Assembly: GCA_002341825.1 (NCBI GenBank)
Contig: DDOU01000122.1
Coordinates: 769 to 9,769 of the forward strand
Direction of reading: 5' to 3'
DNA from: Candidatus Igneacidithiobacillus taiwanensis
GTDB lineage: Bacteria > Pseudomonadota > Gammaproteobacteria > Acidithiobacillales > Acidithiobacillaceae
DNA length: 9,001 nucleotides
Numbering within the stretch: the stretch's first letter is position 1; each line of letters begins with the position of its first letter. Below the pieces are notes generated by a model. It saw only the letters and a program-made list of their open reading frames with translations, had not been told where the DNA came from and ran no database searches. The position numbers and the translations under genes are program-made. Of the stretch, positions 1-7,480 are shown piece after piece.

Positions 1-720
1 CACAACATCGTCGGCTATTGGGAACGGCCGGATGATCACATTCGCGTCTATTCCCTCGGCAACTCGCGGATCGATCCAGAGATGCAGGCAGCCTTCGAGG
101 CGGCGCAGGATTTGCGAGAACAAGTCGGCATTGCCGATCTCTTATTGCCCATCGATCATCTCGCAACACGCGTTTATAGCCAAAATCGCGAGGTAGCCAT
201 CCTCGAGTATCTCAACCTGTCGAGCTATTACTACTGGGGTTCCTACGATATTCCCGACCAGAATTCGTCCACCAACGTTACCAAAAGCCTACATTATGAG
301 GATGTTCTGCAAAGTCCGGCCAAGGTCTTTACTGCCGCCAATCATCCCTATTTTTGCAATCATCTCTTGCAGATTCCCTCACCAACCGAATCCTTTGTGC
401 GCAATTTTGGTCCCCGTCTGCACCACATTGCGGTCGCGGTACGCGATGGACAAAGCGAAGGCAAAACCAATATCGATTATGTGGTTTCGCGCTTGGCCGA
501 ATGCGGCCAAAAATTCCTGTTGCAGGTGATCGGCTCAGAGCAGGAGGGATTGAAACAGATTTTTTCCCGCGCCTCGGAGCATACTTCGCTCATTATCGAG
601 TACGTGCAGCGCTTTCACGGTTTTCAGGGATTTTTTACGAAGGACAATGTGGCCGACTTAACGGCAGCTGCAGGGGTCGAGGAAAGCCTGCGGAGTTTGG
701 AACAGGAAGCAAGGCGTTAG
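1..720 (+). CDS. VOC-fold, HPPD-like metal-dependent dioxygenase (3' part)
   Basis: The frame is open from base 1 to the TAG at 718-720, so the start lies upstream; the ATG at 82 is internal because matching coding sequence continues to its left. The 239 visible residues resemble the C-terminal half of 4-hydroxyphenylpyruvate dioxygenase (HPPD) and related non-haem iron VOC enzymes. Three candidate metal ligands sit in the right contexts: His53 in IDHLA (bases 157-159), His142 in LHHIAV (424-426) and Glu200 in IIEYVQR (598-600). The end, GFQGFFTKDNVADL, corresponds to the C-terminal Gly-Phe and Asn-x-x-x-Leu block that closes the HPPD active site. HPPD converts 4-hydroxyphenylpyruvate to homogentisate in tyrosine breakdown, but the region after the first His departs from typical HPPD, so another 2-oxo acid substrate or a different VOC activity is possible. 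The family is fairly secure; the substrate is not. The gene converges on the TPR gene. Confidence 0.7.
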   Translation, partial: HNIVGYWERPDDHIRVYSLGNSRIDPEMQAAFEAAQDLREQVGIADLLLPIDHLATRVYSQNREVAILEYLNLSSYYYWGSYDIPDQNSSTNVTKSLHYEDVLQSPAKVFTAANHPYFCNHLLQIPSPTESFVRNFGPRLHHIAVAVRDGQSEGKTNIDYVVSRLAECGQKFLLQVIGSEQEGLKQIFSRASEHTSLIIEYVQRFHGFQGFFTKDNVADLTAAAGVEESLRSLEQEARR

Positions 721-723
721 TGC

Positions 724-746
724 GGTGCGGGGGAATCCCCCGCACC
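724..746. terminator. Perfect hairpin between convergent genes
   Basis: Bases 724-733 (GGTGCGGGGG) pair perfectly with 737-746 around a 3-nt AAT loop. The stem starts 3 bases after the stop of the VOC gene and lies 7 bases past the stop of the minus-strand TPR gene, so it is placed to end both transcripts. There is no T-tract on either side, so it is not a textbook intrinsic terminator; it may instead protect 3' ends or act together with Rho. Confidence 0.6.
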
Positions 747-753
747 ATCGTGC

Positions 754-1530
754 TTACACCCAGCTGTCGTCGTCGCTGCCAAGGCCGAGGTCGCCGCTAT
801 CGTTACCCCAGGAGGTATCGGTCATACCGAAGTCGTTTTGATCGGTGCCAGACTGGGCGTCGTTGCCCTCATGCTTGCCAAAGAGGCTGCCGGCCAGGGC
901 GTTTCCCGCCGCCATTCCGGCACCGATGCCAACGCCGGTGGCAATACCCGAGGCAAGCCCGGAACCTATGCCACCTGCGCCCGGCGTGGGACCGGCACCG
1001 TAAGGCCCGGGATAATTGGGATTTCCCTGCCCCGGGAAGCCACCGGGAAAGCCCTGCGGCTGCATCTGCCGGTAGGCCATGGCTTGCCGCCGACGACGCA
1101 TAAACCAAGTAATACCCGCAATGAGGGCAATTAGCCCTAAAAACCAGCCAAGTGCGGAACCCAAGTGGGATTTCTGGGCAGCAACCGGCGCGCTCTGCTT
1201 GCTGTGCTTTTGCAATTGCTGCTCAAAACTAGCCAGCGCCTTGGGCTGCACAAAAGAAAGGCTGGGATCGAGTGTTTTTGCCTTGGCCAGGGCCGCCGCC
1301 GCCTCCTGCCACTTACCCTGTTTGGCGAGCAAACGCGCCTCGAGGTACTGCGCCTGCGCCGACTTGGGGTGCGCCGCCAAGACCTCCGACAGCTGCTGCT
1401 GCGCCTGGTCATAGTGGCCGCTTTGAATGGATTGGATCACCTGCGGGACCGAGGGCTCTGCCATGGCCAAAGGCGCCAGGAGGCTCAGACTGCAGGCGGT
1501 AATTCCGACCAGCAAGGTACGACGAATCAT
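754..1530 (-). CDS. Exported TPR protein with one TM helix, glycine zipper and acidic tail
   Basis: A 258-residue protein of unrecognised specific function. The start at 1530 is chosen over the longer reading from 1623 because it gives a clean signal peptide and has GAGGAG 6 bases upstream. Residues 1-24 form a signal peptide (MIRR, hydrophobic core, AMA before Glu25). Residues 27-94 look like two TPR helix pairs (GHYDQAQQQLSEVLAAHP, then GKWQEAAAALAKAKTLDP), usually a protein-protein contact module. A Gln/Lys/Ala-rich linker leads to a membrane helix at about 124-143, followed by RRRR at 145-148. By the positive-inside rule this puts the TPR part in the periplasm. Residues 155-182 are Pro/Gly/Gln-rich. 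Residues 184-218 carry regularly spaced glycines (187, 191, 195, 199, then 201, 205, 209), a glycine-zipper pattern. The last 38 residues are acidic and end in DDDSWV. It is transcribed divergently from the pump operon. The gene is very probably real; its role is unknown. Confidence 0.8.
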   Translation of the reverse strand: MIRRTLLVGITACSLSLLAPLAMAEPSVPQVIQSIQSGHYDQAQQQLSEVLAAHPKSAQAQYLEARLLAKQGKWQEAAAALAKAKTLDPSLSFVQPKALASFEQQLQKHSKQSAPVAAQKSHLGSALGWFLGLIALIAGITWFMRRRRQAMAYRQMQPQGFPGGFPGQGNPNYPGPYGAGPTPGAGGIGSGLASGIATGVGIGAGMAAGNALAGSLFGKHEGNDAQSGTDQNDFGMTDTSWGNDSGDLGLGSDDDSWV

Positions 1531-1537
1531 GCTACGC

Positions 1538-1570
1538 TCCTCAGTAATACCATCAAGTTTAGACTGAGGA
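1538..1570 (-). promoter_or_regulatory. Inverted repeat covering the SD of the TPR gene
   Basis: Bases 1538-1545 (TCCTCAGT) and 1563-1570 (ACTGAGGA) are a perfect 8-bp inverted repeat with a 17-nt spacer. On the minus strand the gene-proximal arm contains the GAGGA of the ribosome binding site, so in an mRNA starting upstream of 1570 the SD would be paired. If transcription starts near 1560, as the adjacent candidate promoter implies, the upstream arm is missing from the RNA and the repeat would have to act as a DNA operator instead. Confidence 0.45.
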
Positions 1571-1594
1571 TAATATGCGTACGAAAGCGTCAAA
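1567..1594 (-). promoter_or_regulatory. Candidate promoter of the TPR gene
   Basis: Reading leftwards on the minus strand, TTTGAC (1594-1589) lies 16 bases from TATCCT (1572-1567); the alternative -35, TTGACG (1593-1588), gives a 15-base spacer. The start would be near 1560, leaving a leader of about 30 nt. The match is moderate. A perfect TATAAT on the same strand at 1663-1658 is an alternative -10, but it has no good -35 box. Confidence 0.35.
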
Positions 1595-1633
1595 TTGCAA
1601 GGGACTACATCGTTTGTAACCATTCATTTTCGA

Positions 1634-1662
1634 TTGACACCCTAAGCTCGATTACGCATTAT
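1634..1662 (+). promoter_or_regulatory. Promoter of the RND efflux operon
   Basis: A perfect -35 TTGACA (1634-1639) is followed after 17 bases by CATTAT (1657-1662), a 4 of 6 match to the -10 consensus. Transcription would start near 1669, inside the palindrome described separately, leaving a leader of about 30 nt before the ATG at 1698. Confidence 0.6.
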
Positions 1663-1676
1663 ACCGAACGGTCGGT
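1663..1676. promoter_or_regulatory. TetR-type operator palindrome over the pump promoter start site
   Basis: ACCGAACGGTCGGT is an imperfect palindrome with 6 of 7 base pairs matching: ACCGA at 1663-1667 mirrors TCGGT at 1672-1676. Operators of the form ACCGACC/GGTCGGT are common for TetR/AcrR-family repressors of efflux pumps, and the position immediately after the -10, across the likely +1, is classical for repression. This suggests a drug- or ligand-inducible pump. No TetR-like gene lies in the window. Confidence 0.55.
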
Positions 1677-1697
1677 CATATTCCGGAGCCTCCTCCT

Positions 1698-3221
1698 ATG
1701 CCGTTTTCCTCGCCCCGCCGTCGTCTCATTGCGCTCAGCGTGCTCATTGCCCTGAGCCTTTCCGCTTGCAGCTTCGAACCCAAGCTGCGCGTGCCGAACG
1801 CGCCCAAGGACAACACTCCTTATACGGCCAAGGGGAACCCCGAGGGGACGACGGCGGCCGCGGGGCCAGCCGGCGTTGCGCAGTACTTCAATTACGGCAA
1901 GAGCCTCGATCAGGAGTGGTGGAAATTGTTTCACTCTCCAGTCCTCGACAACTTGGTGGAGACTGGATTGAAGAATAGCCCAACCGTAGCCCAGGCGCGG
2001 GCGCAATTGGAACAGGCGCAAGCGGTAGAGCGCGTGAATGCCAGCATCTTTTACCCGCAAGTGAATGGTAGCCTGCAAGCGAACCGTTCGAAGGCGTCGG
2101 CCGCGGCCTTTGGTAGAGGCACGGGCGGCTTTCGCTATTCTTTGGTCACCGGCAGCTTAAATGTCTCGTATTATCCGGACATTTTTGGTGTCAATCGTCT
2201 AGTCTATAAAAACAGTAAGGCCTTGGTGGACTATCAGCGTTGGGAACTAGAAGCCGCACGCCTGACCCTGTCGGGCAACATCGTCAACACTGCCATCGAT
2301 ATCGCGGCGACCCGGGCGCAGATCCAGGCCACGGAGGAAATCATCGCCCGCGAGAAAAAACTCCTACATCTTACGCAACTGCAATACCAAGCAGGCGCCA
2401 TTGCCGATAACACGGTAGTCACCCAGGCCAGTGAACTTGCGTCGCAGGAAGCCAAGCTGCCACCCCTGCAACAGCAACTCACAGTCTACGAACACCAACT
2501 TGCGACCCTGCTCGGGGAGTTCCCGGGCGAGGCCGCGATTCCAACCCTGCAGATGGACCAAATCACCCTGCCGAAGGATATCCCCGTCAGTTTGTCTTCC
2601 ACCTTGGTCAAGCAGCGTCCCGACATTCAGGCGGCTTTGGCACAAATGGAAGCTGCCAATGCCACCATCGGCGAGGCAAACGCGCAGTTTTATCCCACCG
2701 TACAATTGAGCGCCGCCATTGGCTCGACCGCCGCACATCCGGGGCTTTTCTTTGATCCAATCAGCAGTATTTGGAGCCTGGTCGGCAGTCTTTCGCAGCC
2801 AATTTTTCAGGGTGGCAAACTGCGCGCCCAAGTATCAGAAGCCAAGGCCGCTTACGAAGTCACTTATCAGAGCTATCGCAGCACCGTTCTCGGCGCCTTT
2901 AGCCAGGTTGCCAACGCCCTACGTGCACTGCAGCGTGACGCCGAGACCTTGCGCGCGCAGCAGACCGCCTATGAGGCCGCGCGCCGCTCCCTGCAGCTGA
3001 GTGAGGCCAGTTACCGTAGCGGTGCTAGCGACTATTTGACCTTGCTGACTAGCGAGATTCAGTACAACGCCGCAAAAATTGCCGTAGTCCAGGCGGAGTC
3101 GCAACGCTATCAGGATACAGCAGCCCTCCTCGTCGCCTTGGGCGGCGGTTGGTGGCATGACCCCGGCAAGGGGGCACCAAAGTTGCCCGAGGCCAAACCC
3201 GTGCAAACAGCAACGCATTGA
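1698..3221 (+). CDS. RND efflux outer-membrane factor lipoprotein (NodT/OprM family)
   Basis: This 507-residue protein is the outer-membrane channel of a tripartite exporter. Residues 1-23 are a lipoprotein signal with basic N-terminus (PRRR), hydrophobic stretch and lipobox LSAC, giving lipidated Cys24. The mature chain shows the two-fold outer-membrane efflux repeat. The first copy is about residues 75-275 (DQEWWKLFHSPVLDNLV, then long Ala/Gln-rich helices). The second is about 300-480, starting with the family hallmark LVKQRPDIQAA and then IGEANAQFYP. The ending LVALGGGW is typical of OprM/NodT proteins, as is the overall length. The family forms trimers with a beta-barrel in the outer membrane and an alpha-barrel in the periplasm. 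ATG 1698 has GGAG at 1685-1688, 9 bases upstream. It is the first gene of the operon, 46 bases before the adaptor gene. Confidence 0.93.
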   Translation: MPFSSPRRRLIALSVLIALSLSACSFEPKLRVPNAPKDNTPYTAKGNPEGTTAAAGPAGVAQYFNYGKSLDQEWWKLFHSPVLDNLVETGLKNSPTVAQARAQLEQAQAVERVNASIFYPQVNGSLQANRSKASAAAFGRGTGGFRYSLVTGSLNVSYYPDIFGVNRLVYKNSKALVDYQRWELEAARLTLSGNIVNTAIDIAATRAQIQATEEIIAREKKLLHLTQLQYQAGAIADNTVVTQASELASQEAKLPPLQQQLTVYEHQLATLLGEFPGEAAIPTLQMDQITLPKDIPVSLSSTLVKQRPDIQAALAQMEAANATIGEANAQFYPTVQLSAAIGSTAAHPGLFFDPISSIWSLVGSLSQPIFQGGKLRAQVSEAKAAYEVTYQSYRSTVLGAFSQVANALRALQRDAETLRAQQTAYEAARRSLQLSEASYRSGASDYLTLLTSEIQYNAAKIAVVQAESQRYQDTAALLVALGGGWWHDPGKGAPKLPEAKPVQTATH

Positions 3222-3267
3222 ATATATTCCCTTACTCCCCCGGCACTTTCTGCTCCGGAGATTTGAA

Positions 3268-4350
3268 ATGAAGAAAGCCTACGCTATTGTCATCATTGCT
3301 CTGGTCATTCTGTTTGGCGGCATCTTCGGCTTCAAGGCCTTCGTCAACCACATGATCGCCAAGGCCATCGCCAATTCACCCAAGCCGGTGTTCTCGGTAA
3401 ATGCCGCGCGGGTACGAGAGCAGCTCTGGCATCCGGAGCTAGAAGCCGTCGCTAGCCTTGCAGCGGTGCAGGGTACGGAAATCAGCCCGCAGATTGCGGG
3501 CAATGTTACCGCCATCCATTTCCATTCCGGATCGTACGTGCAGGCCGGGCAGCTGTTGGTACAAATCGACAATAGCAACCAGCTCGCGCAGTTACAGGTT
3601 GATCGCGCCAATCTGCACCTTGCCGAGGTTAATCTTCATCGCATCGAAACCCTGATCCGGGACAAAGCGGCAAGCCAAGCGCAGCTCGATCAGGCGCGGG
3701 CCACCTATGCCGTCGACCAAGCAGCAGTGCAAAATGACGAAGCCACCCTACGCAAGCTGGCCATCACCGCTCCTTTCAGCGGTTACATCGGCATTCGCAA
3801 GGTCAATGTCGGGCAGTATGTCACACCGGGCACAGCCCTTGCCGATTTGCAGTCGTGGAATCCGCTCTACGTCAACTTTACCCTGCCGCAGGCCGATCTA
3901 CCCCTGCTACAGCTGGGCACGCCTATCCATTTCGTTTCCGACGCCACGGGCACGCAAGTCTTTCAGGGTAAGATTACCGCCTTGGGTTCTGCCATCAACC
4001 CGCAGACACGCCAAGTCGAAGTACAGGCCACCCTCGATAATCCGCACAACCTGTTGCGACCGGGAATGTTTGGGCAAGTGACCGTAGTGCGCAACGAAGA
4101 GCAGAAGGTGCTCACCGTGCCGGTTTCGGCCATCACTTACAATACGTACGGTAACTTCGTGTATGTAGTGGAGAACAAGACAGTGGATGGCAAAACCAGC
4201 CAAGTCGCTGTACAGCGGGTGGTCCACACCGGAGAGGAGCGTGATGGACAGGTAGCCATTCTGCGTGGTCTCAAGGCCGGTGAACTCGTGGTTACCGCCG
4301 GTCAGGTCAAACTCACCAACGACGCGCAAGTCAGCGTCGCCGCGCACTGA
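3268..4350 (+). CDS. RND efflux periplasmic adaptor (membrane fusion protein)
   Basis: A 360-residue adaptor that bridges the inner-membrane pump and the outer-membrane channel. The start at ATG 3268 is preferred over an in-frame ATG at 3157, which lies inside the upstream gene, because CGGAG sits 7 bases before it and the protein then begins with a proper N-terminal anchor (hydrophobic residues 4-22, no lipobox cysteine). The barrel-sandwich (lipoyl-like) halves are about 68-101 (GTEISPQIAGNVTAIHFHSG) and 165-198 (ITAPFSGYIGIRKVNVGQYV). They flank a short alpha-helical hairpin at about 103-160, the part expected to dock with the channel. The beta-barrel follows to about 275 with LLRPGMFGQVTVV, and then the membrane-proximal domain (VPVSAITY to the end). 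Length and domain order are normal for HlyD/AcrA-type RND adaptors. Its stop lies 8 bases from the next start, so tight co-expression with the pump is expected. Confidence 0.93.
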   Translation: MKKAYAIVIIALVILFGGIFGFKAFVNHMIAKAIANSPKPVFSVNAARVREQLWHPELEAVASLAAVQGTEISPQIAGNVTAIHFHSGSYVQAGQLLVQIDNSNQLAQLQVDRANLHLAEVNLHRIETLIRDKAASQAQLDQARATYAVDQAAVQNDEATLRKLAITAPFSGYIGIRKVNVGQYVTPGTALADLQSWNPLYVNFTLPQADLPLLQLGTPIHFVSDATGTQVFQGKITALGSAINPQTRQVEVQATLDNPHNLLRPGMFGQVTVVRNEEQKVLTVPVSAITYNTYGNFVYVVENKTVDGKTSQVAVQRVVHTGEERDGQVAILRGLKAGELVVTAGQVKLTNDAQVSVAAH

Positions 4351-4358
4351 GGCCGCCC

Positions 4359-7300
4359 ATGCGATTCACGGAAATCTTCGTCCGCCGACCTGTAATGGCC
4401 ACGGCTTTGAACCTGGTGATTTTTCTGCTGGGGTTACATGCCTTCTTGATGATGACGGTGCGTCAATATCCGGCGCTGACCAATACGGTAGTGACCATTA
4501 CCACTGCCTACCCAGGCGCCAGCCCTGCGACCGTGCAAGGTTTCGTCACCACGCGCCTGTCGAAGGTCATCGCCAGTGCGCCGGACATCGACTACCTGAC
4601 TTCGAACAGCTCCGAAGGCGTGTCGACGATTACCGTGTACATGAAACTGGACACACCACCCAGTTCCGCCCTGGCCAACATTCAGGCCAAGGTGCAGCAG
4701 GTAACCGATCAGCTACCAACGGGTAGCCAGCTGCCGGTGATCAATGTTACCGTCGGTAGCACCACCGATCTGATGTACGTGGCCTTCTACAGCAACTCTC
4801 TGAATCAGCAGCAGATCACCGACTACTTGCTGCGTGTGGTGCAGCCGCAATTGGCCACGGTGCCTGGGGTGGGAGAGGCACAGATCCTGCCGCCTGGCGC
4901 AGGTAATGGTAATACCTATGCCATGCGCATCTGGCTCAATCCGCAGAAGCTGGCAGCCTTGAATATCACGGCGGCGCAGGTGGCCACGGCGTTGCAGAGC
5001 AACGACTTTATTTCGGCGGTTGGTCAAACCCGGGGCAAGACGGTACAGAACACCATCGTTGCCACCACCAACCTGCACAATGTTGCGGAATTCAAAAATC
5101 TAGTGGTCGCAAAGTCGGGCAATACGCTTATTCGCCTGAAAGATGTGGCGCAAGTTGAGCTCGGCGCGCAAAATTATTCTTCGTATGCCTTCTTTGACGG
5201 ACGCCCAGCGGCCTTCATCGGCATCCAGGAGTCACCCTCGGCCAACTCTCTCGATGTGGCCAGCGGCGTCAAGGCAGCCCTAAAAAATATCGACCGTGCC
5301 CTTCCTCCCGGCTTGCACGAGGCCATCCCCTATGATGCCAGCGTCTTCATCAAAGCCTCTCTGGATGAGGTGCTGCTAACCATTGGCATCACCCTGGCCG
5401 TGGTACTGTTGGTCATCTTCCTGACTCTGGGCTCGTGGCGGGCGGCGGTCATCCCCGGCGTTGCCATCCCCTTGTCCATTGTTGGCGCTGGCTTGATCAT
5501 GTGGGGCCTGGGGTACTCCATCAATCTGATCACTCTGCTCGCTTTCGTTCTCGCCATTGGTTTGGTGGTGGATGACGCCATCATCGTGGTCGAGAATGTG
5601 CATCGCCATATCGACGAGGGGCGCTCGCCCTTCGATGCCGCCATAATGACCGGACGGGAGCTGGGTTCAGCCATCGTCGTCATGTCGACGACCTTGATTG
5701 CGGTATTTGCGCCCATCGCCTTCATGGGTGGGCTGACGGGCAGTCTCTTTGGCGAGTTTGCCTTTACCCTGGTGGCGGCGGTCTTGATCTCCATGATCGT
5801 TGCCCTGACCCTGTCGCCCATGCTTGCCAGCAAAGTGTTGCGGCCAACCAAGAAGCACGGCTTCGAGCACTTTATCGATGCTCGTTTCAGTGCCCTGAGC
5901 CGGTTTTATGATCGCCTACTCCGTGGCAGTCTGAACTATGTCCCGGCCACCCTGCTCTTTGCGGCAGTAGTCTTTGCCAGCATTTATTTCCTGTTTACGA
6001 CCTCCAAATCGGAGTTGGCGCCCCAGGAAGATCAGGGAATCATTTTCTCTGCCGGCACCGGTGGACCCACCATCACGCCCGATGCCTTGGTGGATTATGG
6101 CAAACAGATTCTGCATGTTTTCAACCAGTATCCCGAAAAGGCGGCGACCTTCATGGTGACCGGGATCTCGACGGGCAGCGGTGCTGCTACCAATAGTCTC
6201 TTTGCGGGACTGCGCCTGAAGCCCTGGAGCGAGCGTAGCACCACCGCCATGCAATTGCAGCCGAAGATCCAACAGGCTTTGCAGTCGGTAACGGGCCTGC
6301 AGGTGGCTTCCTTTTTGCCGCCACCCCTGCCGGGGTCTGCAGGCGGTCTGCCAGTGCAGTTCGTCATCCAAAGTCCGGGAAGTTTCAGAAAGCTCGACCA
6401 AGTGGCAGACCAGGTGATTGCCGCTGCCTACAAGAGTGGCTTGTTCTTTTACGTAACAAAAGATCTACGCATCGACAATCCAGAAGTGGTGCTCAAGATC
6501 AACCGCAACCTGGCCGGCAACTTGGGTATCAGCATGGCGAGTATCGCCCAGGATCTGCAGCCGCTCTTGGGGGGCAACTACGTCAACCGTTTCGATATGG
6601 AAGGACGCAGCTATAAGGTCATTCCGCAGGTGCCGGACCGTTTCCGCGCCGATCCAGGCATGCTCAAGCGCTACTACATCAGCACCGCCAGTGGTGCCTT
6701 GGTGCCCCTCTCCACCGTCGTCAGTATCGAGACGCGCACGGAACCACAATTCTTGCCGCAGTTCGATCAGCTCAATGCCGCCACCATCCAGGCGGTACCC
6801 AAGCCCGGCGTAAGCATGGGCGAGGCCTTGGGCTTTTTCCGGCAGGCGGCGGAGAAGGTTATGCCGAGTGATTACCAGCTCAACTACGCTAGTCAGTCGC
6901 GGCAGTATATGCAGGAGAAAAGCGGCCTGCTGGTCACCTTCCTTCTCGCTATCCTGCTGATTTATTTGCTGCTGGCGGCGCAGTTTGAAAGTTTCCGCGA
7001 CCCGCTCATCGTTTTGATCACGGTGCCGATGTCGATCAGTGGTGCGTTGATCTTTATCAGCCTGGGGTTAGGCTCCATCAACATCTATACCGAGGTGGGC
7101 TTGATTACCCTCATCGGGCTCATTGCCAAGCAGGGTATCCTCATCGTTCAGTTTGCTAACACGATCCAGCTAGAGGAAGGCCTGGATAAGCGTGCGGCGG
7201 TCGAGAAGGCATCGAGTATTCGGCTACGGCCGATCTTGATGACTACCGCAGCTATGGTGCTTGGCGTATTGCCCTTGGTTTTTGCTACGGGCGCCGGCGC

Positions 7301-7454
7301 CGTGTCTCGCTACCAGATGGGCTTGGTCATTAGCACTGGTCTCGGCATTGGCGCCTTGTTCTCGCTCTTTGTGGTGCCCGCCATGTACATGGCGCTGGCA
7401 AAGGATATCCGCAACAAGCGCGAGCAACTCCTGGGCGGGGACACACCCGCCTAA
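4359..7454 (+). CDS. HAE1-type RND efflux pump, inner-membrane subunit
   Basis: This 1031-residue pump is the proton-driven engine of the exporter and closely follows the AcrB/MexI plan. TM1 is at about 10-30 after MRFTEIFVRRP. A first periplasmic loop extends to about 335 and contains YPGASPATVQGFV. TM2-6 span about 337-490, TM7 is at about 527-547, a second periplasmic loop follows, and TM8-12 lie at about 855-1015. The proton-relay residues are all present at the expected offsets from AcrB: Asp405 and Asp406 (GLVVDDAIIVVEN), Lys924 (LIAKQGILIVQFAN), Arg955 and Thr962 (RLRPILMTT). The twin Asp marks the hydrophobe/amphiphile HAE1 branch rather than heavy-metal CzcA pumps. The start has GAGG at 4349-4352, overlapping the stop of the adaptor gene. 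The substrate cannot be read from sequence; drugs, solvents, dyes or a metabolite are possible. It is the last gene of the operon and appears intact. Confidence 0.95.
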   Translation: MRFTEIFVRRPVMATALNLVIFLLGLHAFLMMTVRQYPALTNTVVTITTAYPGASPATVQGFVTTRLSKVIASAPDIDYLTSNSSEGVSTITVYMKLDTPPSSALANIQAKVQQVTDQLPTGSQLPVINVTVGSTTDLMYVAFYSNSLNQQQITDYLLRVVQPQLATVPGVGEAQILPPGAGNGNTYAMRIWLNPQKLAALNITAAQVATALQSNDFISAVGQTRGKTVQNTIVATTNLHNVAEFKNLVVAKSGNTLIRLKDVAQVELGAQNYSSYAFFDGRPAAFIGIQESPSANSLDVASGVKAALKNIDRALPPGLHEAIPYDASVFIKASLDEVLLTIGITLAVVLLVIFLTLGSWRAAVIPGVAIPLSIVGAGLIMWGLGYSINLITLLAFVLAIGLVVDDAIIVVENVHRHIDEGRSPFDAAIMTGRELGSAIVVMSTTLIAVFAPIAFMGGLTGSLFGEFAFTLVAAVLISMIVALTLSPMLASKVLRPTKKHGFEHFIDARFSALSRFYDRLLRGSLNYVPATLLFAAVVFASIYFLFTTSKSELAPQEDQGIIFSAGTGGPTITPDALVDYGKQILHVFNQYPEKAATFMVTGISTGSGAATNSLFAGLRLKPWSERSTTAMQLQPKIQQALQSVTGLQVASFLPPPLPGSAGGLPVQFVIQSPGSFRKLDQVADQVIAAAYKSGLFFYVTKDLRIDNPEVVLKINRNLAGNLGISMASIAQDLQPLLGGNYVNRFDMEGRSYKVIPQVPDRFRADPGMLKRYYISTASGALVPLSTVVSIETRTEPQFLPQFDQLNAATIQAVPKPGVSMGEALGFFRQAAEKVMPSDYQLNYASQSRQYMQEKSGLLVTFLLAILLIYLLLAAQFESFRDPLIVLITVPMSISGALIFISLGLGSINIYTEVGLITLIGLIAKQGILIVQFANTIQLEEGLDKRAAVEKASSIRLRPILMTTAAMVLGVLPLVFATGAGAVSRYQMGLVISTGLGIGALFSLFVVPAMYMALAKDIRNKREQLLGGDTPA

Positions 7455-7480
7455 GCCACGGATTTTTGCCGACTTCGATC

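Noticed and set aside
354..1103. Plus-strand open frame (249 codons) across the ends of the VOC and TPR genes
   Set aside because: It runs through the intergenic hairpin and both genes, and the protein is Arg/Cys/Gly-rich low-complexity text typical of a shadow frame.
1531..1623. N-terminal extension of the TPR protein to the ATG at 1623
   Set aside because: It would bury the signal peptide behind 31 extra residues, lacks a good SD, and covers the promoter-like DNA; the start at 1530 has GAGGAG at good spacing.
1165..1755. Plus-strand open frame (196 codons) over the TPR gene start and the pump promoter
   Set aside because: It is antisense to the signal peptide and TPR region and crosses the promoter and operator; no SD or family signature.
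3253..3260. CTCCGGAG palindrome ahead of the adaptor gene as an operator
   Set aside because: It is only 8 bp, it contains the SD itself, and it lies within an operon; most likely incidental.
3157..3267. N-terminal extension of the adaptor protein to the ATG at 3157
   Set aside because: It lies inside the end of the channel gene and would place 37 unrelated residues before the membrane anchor; ATG 3268 has its own SD.
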